Of a stretch of 39,340 bases of DNA, positions 6,592 to 14,746 are shown one piece after another; position 1 is the stretch's first letter; each line of letters begins with the position of its first letter. The notes beneath the pieces are model-generated. The model did not search any database. It was not told where the DNA came from and worked only from the letters and a program-made list of their open reading frames with translations. The stretch is taken from contig JAFZWD010000010.1 in the NCBI GenBank assembly GCA_017617495.1, positions 1-39,340 of the forward strand, given 5' to 3'. Origin of the DNA: Bacteroidales bacterium. Its GTDB lineage: Bacteria > Bacteroidota > Bacteroidia > Bacteroidales > UBA932. The translations under genes and the position numbers were made by a program.

Positions 6592-8451
6592 TTAGCCTTC
6601 TAAGATATACATTTTTGCATTAAAGTCGTTTTCGGAGGAGCATTCGCACCAGCCTGCGATGGCCGACATCCCGGGTTCCAGAGATTCTTCCACTATGCCC
6701 TGCATAAGTTCCTCGTCCGGTTCGGGGATGCAGTAGAAGGATGTCTCCGCGTAGTATTTGTTTCGGATGGCGATTTCGCCGGTGACGATGTTCGGCAGAG
6801 TGTACACAAACAGCGAGGGGCTGCCCAGATGGTCCGGCCCGTCGATGCCGCGCTGATAGTTGATGTCGTCGGCGAGCGATCCGCTGCGGTTGAACAGGAT
6901 AACCGCGCGCTTGTCTGTCGGCTGACGGTCGCCACCCTCGGCCTGCAGCAGAAGTTCGGACGCCACAAAGCCCAGTTTCGCGAGAGGATCCATCTTAAAG
7001 AACTTGGGCCAGTCGCCTATATATTTGCGGTAGATGGCTTCCAGTAGCGCCGGGCCTTCTGCCTCAACGTTGAGCTTGGCACCGTCGAGCACCACCCGGG
7101 AGGGTGTTATCTCTACATTGTGCTTCGCCCTCAATAGATTCTTCGGAGCGTTTTCTTTAACTATTTGATTACCAGAATTTTCCACAAAATCGATGCTCCG
7201 TTTTGGCGCATCAATTTTCAGTAACGCGCTATCATTCAATCTGTTAGTAAAAACGGCATCTTTGTAGAGGCGGCTGAAAAGCATCGCGGCATTGACGCCG
7301 CCGAAGCCGGACAGGAGTTTTACGAAGGATTGTTTGCCGCCCTCGATGGGAGCGTTCTGCGAGCTGAGCTTTAGGGTCCGGCTCACGCCGATGTTTTCGA
7401 ACCCGCGCGTTCCGAGGACTGTTCCGTCCTCAACTGCCGCCATACTCAGGATGGTCTCAAGCACCCCTGCCGCACCGAGTGTGTGGCCGAAATAGCCTTT
7501 GAGGGTATTCACTGGGATGTTCGCCAGCCCGGCCCTGTCGATGGCGATGGATTCCATTTCGTCGTTGTACAGGGTTGAGGTGCCGTGAACGTTGATGAAT
7601 GCAACGTCGTCGACGACAGATTGCCGGTCGCTGCCGGCAATGACAGCCTGTGATAAGCAGTCCAGGGCGGCCATAAGCGCCCGGTAGCTTCCCTCGCCAG
7701 TGCGCGACGGCCCGCTGATATGGTTGGCATCGTTGCAGATTGCGCCCGACACCGCGCACCACACCCTGTCATCCTGGGAAGCCTCCTTTCTGTCATCCTG
7801 AGGAGCCGAAGGCGACGAAGGAACCTCAGCGCCGTATATTATACAGGCAGCCGCTTCCCCCAGGTTGAGTCCGCAACGGTCGGCATCGAAGGGCCGGCAC
7901 TGCTCCGGACTGAGCGCCTTGAGACTCTGGAAACCGGAGATGACAAAGCGGCCTACCACATCGGCACCAATCACCACCGCATAATCGCAGCGGCCGGACT
8001 CGATTACCCTCAACGCCTCGATCTGCGCCGCCAACCCCGAGATACAGGCGTTGCTCACTACCACCGGGGTGTTCGGATTTCCGAACCAGCGGCTAACCTG
8101 CAATGCAGCTGCCGCTGGAGATTGCCGGTCACAGCCGGCAATGACGGTTGTCGAGCCAGCCGAAGCACCGTCCAGAAGTTCTACGTTGGCTTTTGTGGTG
8201 GAGATAATAAAGATTACCCTGTCCGACGCCGCGTCGATGCCCGCCTCTTTAATTGCCGGTTCTGCACAGGCAATGCATCGTTCTTCAAACGACGCTTTAT
8301 CATCGAAGAGCGAAGCGAAATACCCTTCCGGCAGAAGGTCCGTGGCGGGGTAGGCCTTGAGGGCGCTGAGCCCGGCCTTCACCGCACGGTAATTCGCCTG
8401 GGTTCCGACACCCAGCGGCGAAATAATATTATCTGCCAGTTTTACTATCAT
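6592..8451 (-). CDS. Ketosynthase with degenerate C-terminal half and multiple repeat insertions
   Basis: 619 residues from the ATG at 8451, chosen because it overlaps the upstream stop as ATGA. Active-site residues are intact: Cys136 in VSNACISGLAA, His289 in INVHGTSTLYND, His323 in GYFGHTLGAAG. Residues 360-619 are a weakly conserved second half with fragments such as FNRSGSLADDINYQRGID, probably another ketosynthase-like partner domain. Three repeat-encoded segments interrupt the first domain: residues about 93-111 (GASAGSTTVIAGCDRQS, DNA 8118-8170), about 209-229 (DNA 7766-7827) and about 269-278 (AVIAGSDRQS, DNA 7618-7644). A fourth, weaker resemblance is at DNA 6918-6942 (EGGDRQP). All keep the frame, so the enzyme may still be active. 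It lies between the L,D-transpeptidase-like gene and an ACP. Confidence 0.87.
   Translation of the reverse strand: MIVKLADNIISPLGVGTQANYRAVKAGLSALKAYPATDLLPEGYFASLFDDKASFEERCIACAEPAIKEAGIDAASDRVIFIISTTKANVELLDGASAGSTTVIAGCDRQSPAAAALQVSRWFGNPNTPVVVSNACISGLAAQIEALRVIESGRCDYAVVIGADVVGRFVISGFQSLKALSPEQCRPFDADRCGLNLGEAAACIIYGAEVPSSPSAPQDDRKEASQDDRVWCAVSGAICNDANHISGPSRTGEGSYRALMAALDCLSQAVIAGSDRQSVVDDVAFINVHGTSTLYNDEMESIAIDRAGLANIPVNTLKGYFGHTLGAAGVLETILSMAAVEDGTVLGTRGFENIGVSRTLKLSSQNAPIEGGKQSFVKLLSGFGGVNAAMLFSRLYKDAVFTNRLNDSALLKIDAPKRSIDFVENSGNQIVKENAPKNLLRAKHNVEITPSRVVLDGAKLNVEAEGPALLEAIYRKYIGDWPKFFKMDPLAKLGFVASELLLQAEGGDRQPTDKRAVILFNRSGSLADDINYQRGIDGPDHLGSPSLFVYTLPNIVTGEIAIRNKYYAETSFYCIPEPDEELMQGIVEESLEPGMSAIAGWCECSSENDFNAKMYILEG
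7618..7644. repeat. Element A, copy 4 (in the ketosynthase gene)
   Basis: agattgccggt...gccggcaatgac, read as VIAGSDRQS just before the active-site His strand of the ketosynthase at 6592-8451. Confidence 0.83.
7766..7827. repeat. Element D in the ketosynthase gene
   Basis: tgtcatcctgaggagccga then aggcgacgaaggaacctc at 7791-7827, preceded by a partial copy ctgtcatcctggga at 7766-7779. Read in the gene as PSSPSAPQDDRKEASQDD. Confidence 0.75.
8118..8170. repeat. Composite of element A (8118-8145) and element E (8146-8170) in the ketosynthase gene
   Basis: Element A reads VIAGCDRQS; element E (ggttgtcgagccagccgaag, then caccg) reads GASAGSTT. The same A-E order recurs at 15388-15440. Confidence 0.8.
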
Positions 8452-9251
8452 GCCTGTATATCTATTACCGCTCCTGGGCGCAATACCCGCAGGACGCGGA
8501 CCATAATCTTTTCGGGGATGCTGATGCAACCTGCAGTCGCCGTCCTTTTGCTCCGGCACTGGAACCAGCTCTTCCGCGGCCCATAACAGTGCAGGAATAT
8601 AGCCGACCCTGCGCCGAACTGCGGCTCAACGGTGTTATAGCCGATTACCGCAGCATACTTATACTGCACCGGATAGTCCGCCAGTCTTTCACCGTCCGGA
8701 ACCTTGGACTGTTCCAAACCCCCTGCATTTTTGCCTTCCGGGAACCCAGACTGATCCAGGTGTCCCGTTTTCTGGGACACCGGTGTCAAAACAGGCCGAT
8801 TTTGCTCCAAGTGTCCCGCTGTTTGGGACACCTGGAACACTTTTGGCGATATTTCAATCCAGGTGTTATACGTTCCCCGCTCCGAAGACCAGAAGGAAGA
8901 AGGGGTGATATCCTTCCAGGGTAGGGCTGTGCCGGGATTGGGGGCGATGCCGAAAGCGAACTCCAGAGGGAAGACGCCGACGGGCGTGCGGCCGTCGCCT
9001 TCGCATTTGAAGGGCGCTGGTTGGCCTTTCGGGTCGGGCAATGCCGGGGCGGGCTCCCCTTGCGGGACGCACCACGGCCCTTTGCCCAACGCGGGAGATG
9101 CGCCCGACGCGGGGAATGCGGGGGACGCGGCGAAGCCGTTGCGCCCGTAGCCGCAGTAGCAGCGCAGGAGACGGTGGCGGCGACCGTCGGGGGCCGTCTC
9201 CCAAAGCTCGAAGCGATGTCCGCGGACTATGATTCTCTGCTCTGCCATCAT
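8448..9251 (-). CDS. YkuD-fold L,D-transpeptidase-like protein inside the polyene operon
   Basis: 267 residues. CEGDGRTPVGVFPLEFAFGI, then LADYPVQYKYAAVIGYN and IFLHCYGPRKSWFQC...TATAGCISIPE make up the YkuD catalytic domain, with the conserved His (IFLH) and the nucleophile Cys (AGCIS). This family cross-links peptidoglycan peptides or attaches lipoproteins to them, normally in the periplasm, yet no clear signal peptide is visible: the start reads MMAEQRIIVRGHRFELWE. The middle of the protein contains an unusual insert (about residues 138-180) built from two GTGTCCC/GGGACAC palindromes, translated as VSQTAGHLEQ and VSQKTGHLDQ. The gene overlaps both neighbours by 4 bases (ATGA), so it is coupled to the polyene genes. 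Its role there is unknown; an acyl-transfer reaction is conceivable. Confidence 0.82.
   Translation of the reverse strand: MMAEQRIIVRGHRFELWETAPDGRRHRLLRCYCGYGRNGFAASPAFPASGASPALGKGPWCVPQGEPAPALPDPKGQPAPFKCEGDGRTPVGVFPLEFAFGIAPNPGTALPWKDITPSSFWSSERGTYNTWIEISPKVFQVSQTAGHLEQNRPVLTPVSQKTGHLDQSGFPEGKNAGGLEQSKVPDGERLADYPVQYKYAAVIGYNTVEPQFGAGSAIFLHCYGPRKSWFQCRSKRTATAGCISIPEKIMVRVLRVLRPGAVIDIQA
8758..8834. repeat. Two copies of palindrome G in the L,D-transpeptidase-like gene
   Basis: GTGTCCC and GGGACAC arms around 6-7 bases, at about 8758-8783 and 8809-8834. Read as VSQKTGHLDQ and VSQTAGHLEQ. Confidence 0.82.
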
Positions 9252-9676
9252 TCAGCTTTTGCAATATCGCTCAGCGCGATGGTCATTTCTCCCTCGGCCA
9301 GAACCTCTGTGCCAGAAGAAGCAACCACCCCAACCTTAACCATCGGGCCGATTTCCTGGATGACGTCGATGCGGGTTTCGAAGCGCTCCCCCTCAACGGG
9401 CAGGCGGTGCAGCGTCCAGTTCTTGACCGCACCGATGTAGCCGATATTCACCTCGCGATGGAGAATGTACTTATTGATGTATCCAATTCTGGCCGCACAG
9501 GTCTGGGCAAAATTCTCCAGGATGCCTTCGGCTGCGAGGGCGCCGTCTTCAAAGAAGATGTTGTCGGCCCTCACGGTCAGGGCCGTCACCACGGTTTCCA
9601 TGCTGAAGCTGATGAACTCATCCACCATCACGAATGGCGGCCTCTGCGGCAGTATGGCGGCTATATCGACTTTCAT
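9248..9676 (-). CDS. ApeP-like hotdog dehydratase
   Basis: 142 residues. The N-terminal LPQRPPFVMVDEFISF and the central helix EGILENFAQTCAARIGY are typical of the ApeP family, dehydratases of aryl polyene clusters related to FabZ. It would remove water from 3-hydroxyacyl-ACP intermediates to create the conjugated double bonds. It overlaps the acyltransferase upstream and the L,D-transpeptidase-like gene downstream by 4 bases each. Two dehydratases in one cluster match the two-dehydratase arrangement of known aryl polyene loci. Confidence 0.88.
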   Translation of the reverse strand: MKVDIAAILPQRPPFVMVDEFISFSMETVVTALTVRADNIFFEDGALAAEGILENFAQTCAARIGYINKYILHREVNIGYIGAVKNWTLHRLPVEGERFETRIDVIQEIGPMVKVGVVASSGTEVLAEGEMTIALSDIAKAE

Positions 9677-10590
9677 TTCCAGAATTCAAAGAAGTTGTAC
9701 CATTGGTCGGGGTAGCGCAGGAGGATCCCCGACACCGCGTCGGCGTAGCGCTGGGCCAACACCTGCGCCCGCTCCCGGGCGGATAGAGATTGCTGATCGG
9801 GGTCGGCAATGACGTCTAATCTCTCGATATAGATCTTGAAGCGCCTGTACCCGACCTTGACGCAGAACACCGCTATCACCGGCAATTCATCATTAATCGA
9901 ACTTGCCAGGACGAACGGCCCTTGGGGTAGGTCGGCGGGAGCACCGAGAACGGAGCAGGAGAATGCCTTGGGGGATCCGAAGAGGCGGTCGCCGTGAATG
10001 TCCACGACCTCACCGTTCTCGAGAGCCTCCTTAAGGACAAAGATGTGCGAGATCCCGTCGGTAATGGGCACCATGCGGATATTGTTCTCGGCAAGAAGCC
10101 GAGCTCGCCCGCTGCGGACCTCCTCGACCTCGCCACCATAAGCCAGCACATTCAAGCGTGCCTTGGCGCGAAGGTCATACCCCGCCATCTCGTGATTGCC
10201 GATATGCGAAGATAACATCATAAACCCGCGGCCGGAGGCCTCAATCTCGCGGTAGTGGTTATGCCCGACCACCTCGATCGAAAACTTCTTGCCCGCGTAT
10301 GCGGCGAACCTGTCCACCACCACCTGCCCAAAGCCAAAGTGGTTTCGCCAGAGATGACAAAAGGTCTTAAAAACGCCAAACCCCTGCCGACGGCGGAAAT
10401 AATGCCAGATGGCGAGGGTTGCCTTGGGGCGGACAATCATGTAGACAGGCAGGGAAAAGGCCATCAGGAAATAGATGAACCAAAGAGGGGTGAAGCGCAA
10501 AATACGAATCAGCGCCCTGTGCATCCACGGGGTGCCGTCCGTTGTTCCGCGCCACTGCCCGGTGGCCACCTGCTGTCCGCCGGAGGACAT
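9673..10590 (-). CDS. LpxL/HtrB-type lysophospholipid acyltransferase family protein
   Basis: 305 residues. An N-terminal membrane anchor (LWFIYFLMAFSLPVYMIV) is followed by the acyltransferase HX4E motif in LSSHIGNHEMAGYD near residue 130, then VVDIHGDRLFGSPKAF and a C-terminal RYPDQWYNFFEFW typical of LpxL-family enzymes. In aryl polyene clusters such enzymes are thought to transfer the finished polyene from ACP to a lipid acceptor at the inner membrane. The start ATG shares one base with the ACP stop (TAATG). A degenerate copy of the palindromic repeat at 9786-9813 is read as VIADPDQQS, suggesting an older insertion. The acceptor lipid is not identifiable. Confidence 0.88.
   Translation of the reverse strand: MSSGGQQVATGQWRGTTDGTPWMHRALIRILRFTPLWFIYFLMAFSLPVYMIVRPKATLAIWHYFRRRQGFGVFKTFCHLWRNHFGFGQVVVDRFAAYAGKKFSIEVVGHNHYREIEASGRGFMMLSSHIGNHEMAGYDLRAKARLNVLAYGGEVEEVRSGRARLLAENNIRMVPITDGISHIFVLKEALENGEVVDIHGDRLFGSPKAFSCSVLGAPADLPQGPFVLASSINDELPVIAVFCVKVGYRRFKIYIERLDVIADPDQQSLSARERAQVLAQRYADAVSGILLRYPDQWYNFFEFWK
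9786..9813. repeat. Degenerate element A (in the acyltransferase gene)
   Basis: gagattgctgatcggggtcg then gcaatgac. Read as VIADPDQQS; the loss of pairing suggests an older insertion. Confidence 0.65.
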
Positions 10591-10835
10591 TAAGCGTTAA
10601 GTTTGGCGTCGATGAAATCGTAGAAAGCCTGCAGAGTGGTTACGGTGCGCAGGTCTTCGGCCTTAATCTTTACACCGAAAGCCTTATCCACCATCACCAC
10701 GACATCAACTATGTCGAGGCTGTCAATGCCGAGATCCTTTTTAAAATTTGCCTCAGGCACGAGTTTGCCGGCTTCGATTTCGAAATCTTCCTCCAGAAAG
10801 GCGTTGATTTTCTCTATGATTTGAGCTTTATCCAT
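10590..10835 (-). CDS. Acyl carrier protein (second of two)
   Basis: 81 residues with the phosphopantetheine serine in LGIDSLDIVDVVVMVDKAFG, close to the standard fatty-acid ACP pattern. It starts 2 bases after the methyltransferase stop and its own stop overlaps the acyltransferase start. Next to methyltransferase and ammonia-lyase genes, it may carry the aryl starter unit; this is inferred only from order. Confidence 0.94.
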   Translation of the reverse strand: MDKAQIIEKINAFLEEDFEIEAGKLVPEANFKKDLGIDSLDIVDVVVMVDKAFGVKIKAEDLRTVTTLQAFYDFIDAKLNA

Positions 10836-10837
10836 AA

Positions 10838-11938
10838 TTATTTCTTTTTGCAGACAAGGATATTGTGGCCCTGTCCAATTCCATCGTAAATAGTTTCAAT
10901 CTTAAGTCCGGCCTCATCCACCAGATGCAGGAAATCGCCGCTGTGGTACATCTTGCTGTTGCCGTTGGCGATTGCAGCGAAATAGAGGCTGGTGAGCGTG
11001 AGGCACATTGCCGCCGGCTCGAAACGCTGGCGGTCCCAGAGCAGCTCCATAATGCACAGTCGGGTGTCGGGCGTCATTATCGAGGCGGCCCGCTTGAGAA
11101 TACTGAGTATCTCCGCCTCGCTGAAGCAGTCCAGGAACTGGCTCATCCAGATAACGTCGAACTTTGGCGACGAAGGCATCACCGTGGCGGGATCCAGCAG
11201 ATTGCCTCCGTATCCGTGAATACGCTTCGCCCCGGTCTTGCCGGCCACGTTCTGATACATCATCTCAATCTGCTGTGGCAGATCCATAATGGTCACCTCA
11301 ACCTTGGGGTCGTACTCCACACACTTCAGCGCCCAGCGTCCGGTATTGCCGCCGACATCCAGCAGGTTCTTTACCGGCGAGGAGAAGATTATGCGAAGCG
11401 CATCGTCGAAGGAAGTATCCGAATAGAAGTGGTCGAAAGCGAACCAGCTCTTCTTGGCGTCCTCCGGCAGCTGCGACAGGCCCTCGTACACGGTGCTCCA
11501 GTCGCCGAAATGCTTGAGTCCTTCCGGCTTGCCCTCGCGGAAAGTCTCTTCGAGACGGAAGAATCCTTCGTAGTTGACGTCGTTGTTGAAGTCGAGGTTA
11601 ACCTTCGTGGCGGGGTCGGTCAGCAGGAACCAGCCGACTTTGCTGATGCGGAACTTGTCGGTAGCCGGATCCACCAGCACCGTGCCGATACTGAGCGATG
11701 CTTCCAGAAGCACCTTGATGGCATAAGCCGAAAGTTCCGGCAGCTTCTCCTTAAGTTCTTCCTGGGTGAGCCCGTCGGAGGAATCGCGCAGGGCGTCGAG
11801 GATGCCGAACTTCACCATTAGGCGGGTAGCCTGGAACACTGCGGGGCCGAAAGCTATGAACTCCGCCAGGCGCTGGGCCTCACGGGCGGAGTACTGCTCG
11901 GCAGTGTATCTTTTCTCGAGTTCGGGGAAAAGGTTCAT
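10838..11938 (-). CDS. SAM-dependent O-methyltransferase with N-terminal dimerisation domain
   Basis: 366 residues. The N-terminal 100 residues form a winged-helix-like dimerisation domain (FGILDALRDSSDGLTQEELK), as in acetylserotonin/caffeate-type O-methyltransferases. The SAM-binding motif LLDVGGNTGR is at 192-201 and a second motif TIMDLPQQIE lies about 20 residues later. The expected reaction is methylation of a phenolic hydroxyl on the aryl head group. The gene is separated from the ammonia-lyase by one base, which supports action on the same aryl unit. Known aryl polyenes are often methylated on the ring, but by more than one enzyme type, so the exact position is open. Confidence 0.87.
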   Translation of the reverse strand: MNLFPELEKRYTAEQYSAREAQRLAEFIAFGPAVFQATRLMVKFGILDALRDSSDGLTQEELKEKLPELSAYAIKVLLEASLSIGTVLVDPATDKFRISKVGWFLLTDPATKVNLDFNNDVNYEGFFRLEETFREGKPEGLKHFGDWSTVYEGLSQLPEDAKKSWFAFDHFYSDTSFDDALRIIFSSPVKNLLDVGGNTGRWALKCVEYDPKVEVTIMDLPQQIEMMYQNVAGKTGAKRIHGYGGNLLDPATVMPSSPKFDVIWMSQFLDCFSEAEILSILKRAASIMTPDTRLCIMELLWDRQRFEPAAMCLTLTSLYFAAIANGNSKMYHSGDFLHLVDEAGLKIETIYDGIGQGHNILVCKKK

Positions 11939-11939
11939 A

Positions 11940-13463
11940 TTATTTGAGGTTCAGGGGGTTGTTACGCAGATAATCTTCCACCTTGGCAATCGCCTCGTAG
12001 AAGGGGGCATCCTCCTTGAAAACGGGGATAATCGCACGCACGTCGTCGTAGGCCTTGCGCGATGCCGGGGCCAGTTTGTCCGCGATGCCGAGGCAGTCGA
12101 CAGCCTGCGCGAGAGCGATGTACTGGATTGCAAACACCTGGTAGGCATTGTCCAGCACCCTCTTGCAAAGCAGCGCGGAGTTGGTTCCCATGCTCACGAT
12201 ATCCTGATTGTCGTTGTTGTTGGGGATGGTATGCACATAGTTCGGCATTGCCAGCGTCTGGCATTCTGCCGTGGTGGAAGTCGCGGTGAACTGGCAGGCC
12301 TGCATGCCGTAGTTAAGTCCGAGCTTACCGAGGTTCAGGAACGGAGGCAGGATGCCGTTGATGCGGTCGTGGAAGAGGTAGTTGAGCTGGCGCTCGGCGG
12401 TCTGCACAAGGCGCACGGTTGCAATCTTCACCTTATCCTCTTCGAGCGAGATATAATCGCCGTGGAAATTGCCGCCGTGGTAGACGTTGCGGGTCTCCGG
12501 GTCGACGATAGGGTTGTCGCAGGCCGAATTGAGCTCGCGCTCCAGCACCTTCGCGGCATTCGCGAATGTATCGGCCACGGGGCCGAGGATCTGGGGAAGG
12601 CATCGCAGCGAGTAGTAGGGCTGCACCTTGTGGGCGAAGACTGCTTCCTGATGCTTCCCTTCGTAGAGGGCGTGCTCGCGGCTTTCGAGGCATCCGCTGC
12701 CGGCGCTGAGTTCCCTAAGCCGGCGCGCGATGACCTGCTGTCCCTCCTGGCGGCGCACCTTATTGAGGGGCTCCGCCATCAGGTCGTCGTAGGAAGAAGC
12801 TATCTCGTTCATCATCACCCCGGCGAGCGTAGCCCAGTCCAGAAGCCGCTGCGCGTAAATCTGGTTGACCACCCCTATGCCGGTCATGAAGGAGGTGCCG
12901 TTGCTTATGGAGAGGCCCTCGCGGATGTGGATTTTGAAGGGCTTGAGCCCGTTCTCCGCCAGCACTTCGCCGCTCGGCCGCCATTCTCCCCTGTAGTGGA
13001 CCTTGCCCTCGCCAATCATGCAGAGGGCGAGATGCGCAAGCTGAACCAGGTCGCCGCTGGCTCCCACGCTGCCGTGCTGGGGGATGAAGGGGAAGATGTC
13101 GCTGTTAATCATCTCCACAAGCAGGTTCACGAGGTCCGGATGCACGCCGCTGCGCGCCTGGAGGAAAGTGCCCAGGCGGGCGATCATCGCGGATTTTACG
13201 TAGATGTCCGGCAGGGGTTCTCCCGCTCCGGTGGAATGGGAGCGGATAATATTGTATTGGAGATCAGTCAGATACGCATCATCCACGCGCCATTGGGCCA
13301 TGGGGCCGAAGCCGGTGTTGATGCCGTAGATTACCTTGTCCGATGCGAATTCCTTAAGAAATTCGTAACATTCTTTCACTTCGTCGAGAGGCAGCTGCGA
13401 GGGGTTCAGTTTCGCTCCCCCGAAAAGTACCTTTTCGACATCCTTTATTTTAAAATTGGTCAT
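11940..13463 (-). CDS. Aromatic amino acid ammonia-lyase (tyrosine or histidine)
   Basis: 507 residues, usual length for the HAL/TAL family. The MIO cofactor tripeptide Ala135-Ser136-Gly137 is in GSVGASGDLVQLAHLAL; other signatures are YGINTGFGPMAQ, YHGGNFHGDYIS and IPNNNDNQDIVSMG. The selectivity loop reads LQYNIIRSHSTGAGEPL. Flexirubin-type and aryl polyene loci of Bacteroidetes use a tyrosine ammonia-lyase to make 4-coumarate as the starter, and this is the best reading here because no other histidine-catabolism gene is nearby. Histidine activity cannot be excluded by sequence alone. It is the first gene of the long minus-strand operon, with a promoter box 20 bases upstream. No aryl-CoA/ACP ligase is seen in the window. 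Confidence 0.88.
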   Translation of the reverse strand: MTNFKIKDVEKVLFGGAKLNPSQLPLDEVKECYEFLKEFASDKVIYGINTGFGPMAQWRVDDAYLTDLQYNIIRSHSTGAGEPLPDIYVKSAMIARLGTFLQARSGVHPDLVNLLVEMINSDIFPFIPQHGSVGASGDLVQLAHLALCMIGEGKVHYRGEWRPSGEVLAENGLKPFKIHIREGLSISNGTSFMTGIGVVNQIYAQRLLDWATLAGVMMNEIASSYDDLMAEPLNKVRRQEGQQVIARRLRELSAGSGCLESREHALYEGKHQEAVFAHKVQPYYSLRCLPQILGPVADTFANAAKVLERELNSACDNPIVDPETRNVYHGGNFHGDYISLEEDKVKIATVRLVQTAERQLNYLFHDRINGILPPFLNLGKLGLNYGMQACQFTATSTTAECQTLAMPNYVHTIPNNNDNQDIVSMGTNSALLCKRVLDNAYQVFAIQYIALAQAVDCLGIADKLAPASRKAYDDVRAIIPVFKEDAPFYEAIAKVEDYLRNNPLNLK

Positions 13464-13482
13464 ATTGCTTGGTTACAATCTT

Positions 13483-13490
13483 CAAAGATA
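13483..13490 (-). promoter_or_regulatory. -7 promoter box for the main polyene operon
   Basis: On the minus strand TATCTTTG matches the Bacteroidetes -7 consensus TAnnTTTG. It lies about 20 bases before the ammonia-lyase ATG at 13463. A clear -33 box is not obvious. The box sits back to back with a plus-strand box at 13512-13519, so the two transcripts are probably regulated together. Confidence 0.65.
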
Positions 13491-13511
13491 CGAATAATTG
13501 AGTTAAAAATG

Positions 13512-13519
13512 TATCTTTG
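13512..13519 (+). promoter_or_regulatory. -7 promoter box for the divergent ketosynthase gene
   Basis: TATCTTTG lies only 6 bases before the ATG at 13526. If transcription starts where it usually does for this box, the mRNA has almost no leader. Confidence 0.6.
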
Positions 13520-13525
13520 CATTAT

Positions 13526-14746
13526 ATGCAAAACAGAGTTGTCATTACCGGCCTTGGAATATGGTCGTGCCTGGGAACCTCGCTGGACGAAGTGCGCGAT
13601 TCCCTTTACAGGGGAAAATCCGGCATTGTGGTGGACCCGATGCGCATCGAGATGGGCTTCCGTTCGCCCCTTACCGGAGTAGTGCCGATGCCCGAACTCA
13701 AGGGCGAGCTAAGCCGCCAGCAGAGGGCATTCATGCCCGAGCAGGCGATGTATGCTTACTGCTCCACCCGCGACGCCCTGCGCGATGCCGGCATCGACGA
13801 AGACTTCCTCGCAGCGCACGAAGTGGGGCTGCTTTTCGGCAACGACTCTTCCGCCCAGCCGGTAGTTAAGGGCTGGGACCTCATGCGCGAGAAAAACGAC
13901 ACCACCCTCTGCGGTTCCGGCTCCATATTCCAGAGCATGAACAGCACGGTAACCATGAACCTCGACTGCATCTTCAAGCTTCGCGGAATCAACCTTACCG
14001 TGTCCGGAGCATGCGCCAGCGGCTCTCACGCAATCGGACTTGGGGCTCTGCTCATCCAGAACGGCCTGCAGGACATCGTGGTCTGCGGCGGGGCGCAGGA
14101 AACCAACCCTTACGGAGTGGGAAGTTTCGACGGAATTTCGGCATTCTCCATACGTGTAGAGCACCCCGAAAAGGCCAGCCGTCCTTTCGACCGCGACCGC
14201 GACGGACTCGTGCCTTCGGGCGGTGCCGCAACTGTTATTCTGGAAAGCTACGAGAGCGCTGTCAAGCGTGGCGCGCACATCTACGGAGAGGTACTCGGCT
14301 ACGGTTTTTCGGGCAACGGCGACCATATCTCCACCCCCAACGTGGACGGGCCCAAGCGTTCGCTGGAAATGGCCCTGAAGCGTGCCGGACTGGGCATCGC
14401 CGACATCGGCTACATCAACGCCCACGCCACCTCGACTCATGTGGGCGACGCCAACGAAGCCAAGGCAATTTTTGCAGTTTTCGGCGAGAAGAGCGTGCCG
14501 GTTACCAGCACCAAGGGCCAGACGGGCCACGAAATGTGGATGGCCGGCGCGTCCGAGGTAATCTACTCACTGCTGATGATGCACGGCGACTTCATTGCCG
14601 GCAACCTCAACTTCGAGCACCCGGACGAAGACTCAGAGCATCTACTAATCGTGCCCGAAACCCGCGCCGCACACTTCGACTGCTTCCTCAGCAACTCGTT
14701 CGGCTTCGGAGGCACCAATTCCAGCCTGATAATCAAGAGGGTTTAA
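13526..14746 (+). CDS. FabF-type 3-ketoacyl-ACP synthase (third ketosynthase)
   Basis: 406 residues from the ATG at 13526; an upstream TTG at 13517 lies within the promoter box and is unlikely. Catalytic residues are Cys163 in VSGACASGSHA, His300 in INAHATSTHVGD and His335 in KGQTGHEMWMAGA. The glycine-rich C-terminal NSFGFGGTNSSLII is complete. Unlike the other two ketosynthases it has no second domain and no repeat insertion. It resembles the FabF/FabB-like condensing enzyme that starts the chain in aryl polyene clusters (inferred). It is the only plus-strand gene in the cluster, divergent from the ammonia-lyase and overlapping the oxidoreductase tail-to-tail by 4 bases. Confidence 0.92.
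   Translation: MQNRVVITGLGIWSCLGTSLDEVRDSLYRGKSGIVVDPMRIEMGFRSPLTGVVPMPELKGELSRQQRAFMPEQAMYAYCSTRDALRDAGIDEDFLAAHEVGLLFGNDSSAQPVVKGWDLMREKNDTTLCGSGSIFQSMNSTVTMNLDCIFKLRGINLTVSGACASGSHAIGLGALLIQNGLQDIVVCGGAQETNPYGVGSFDGISAFSIRVEHPEKASRPFDRDRDGLVPSGGAATVILESYESAVKRGAHIYGEVLGYGFSGNGDHISTPNVDGPKRSLEMALKRAGLGIADIGYINAHATSTHVGDANEAKAIFAVFGEKSVPVTSTKGQTGHEMWMAGASEVIYSLLMMHGDFIAGNLNFEHPDEDSEHLLIVPETRAAHFDCFLSNSFGFGGTNSSLIIKRV

Noticed and set aside
11766-13682. 638-codon open frame on the plus strand
   Set aside because: It runs antisense through the ammonia-lyase and methyltransferase genes and into the start of the ketosynthase in another frame. No signature is visible.
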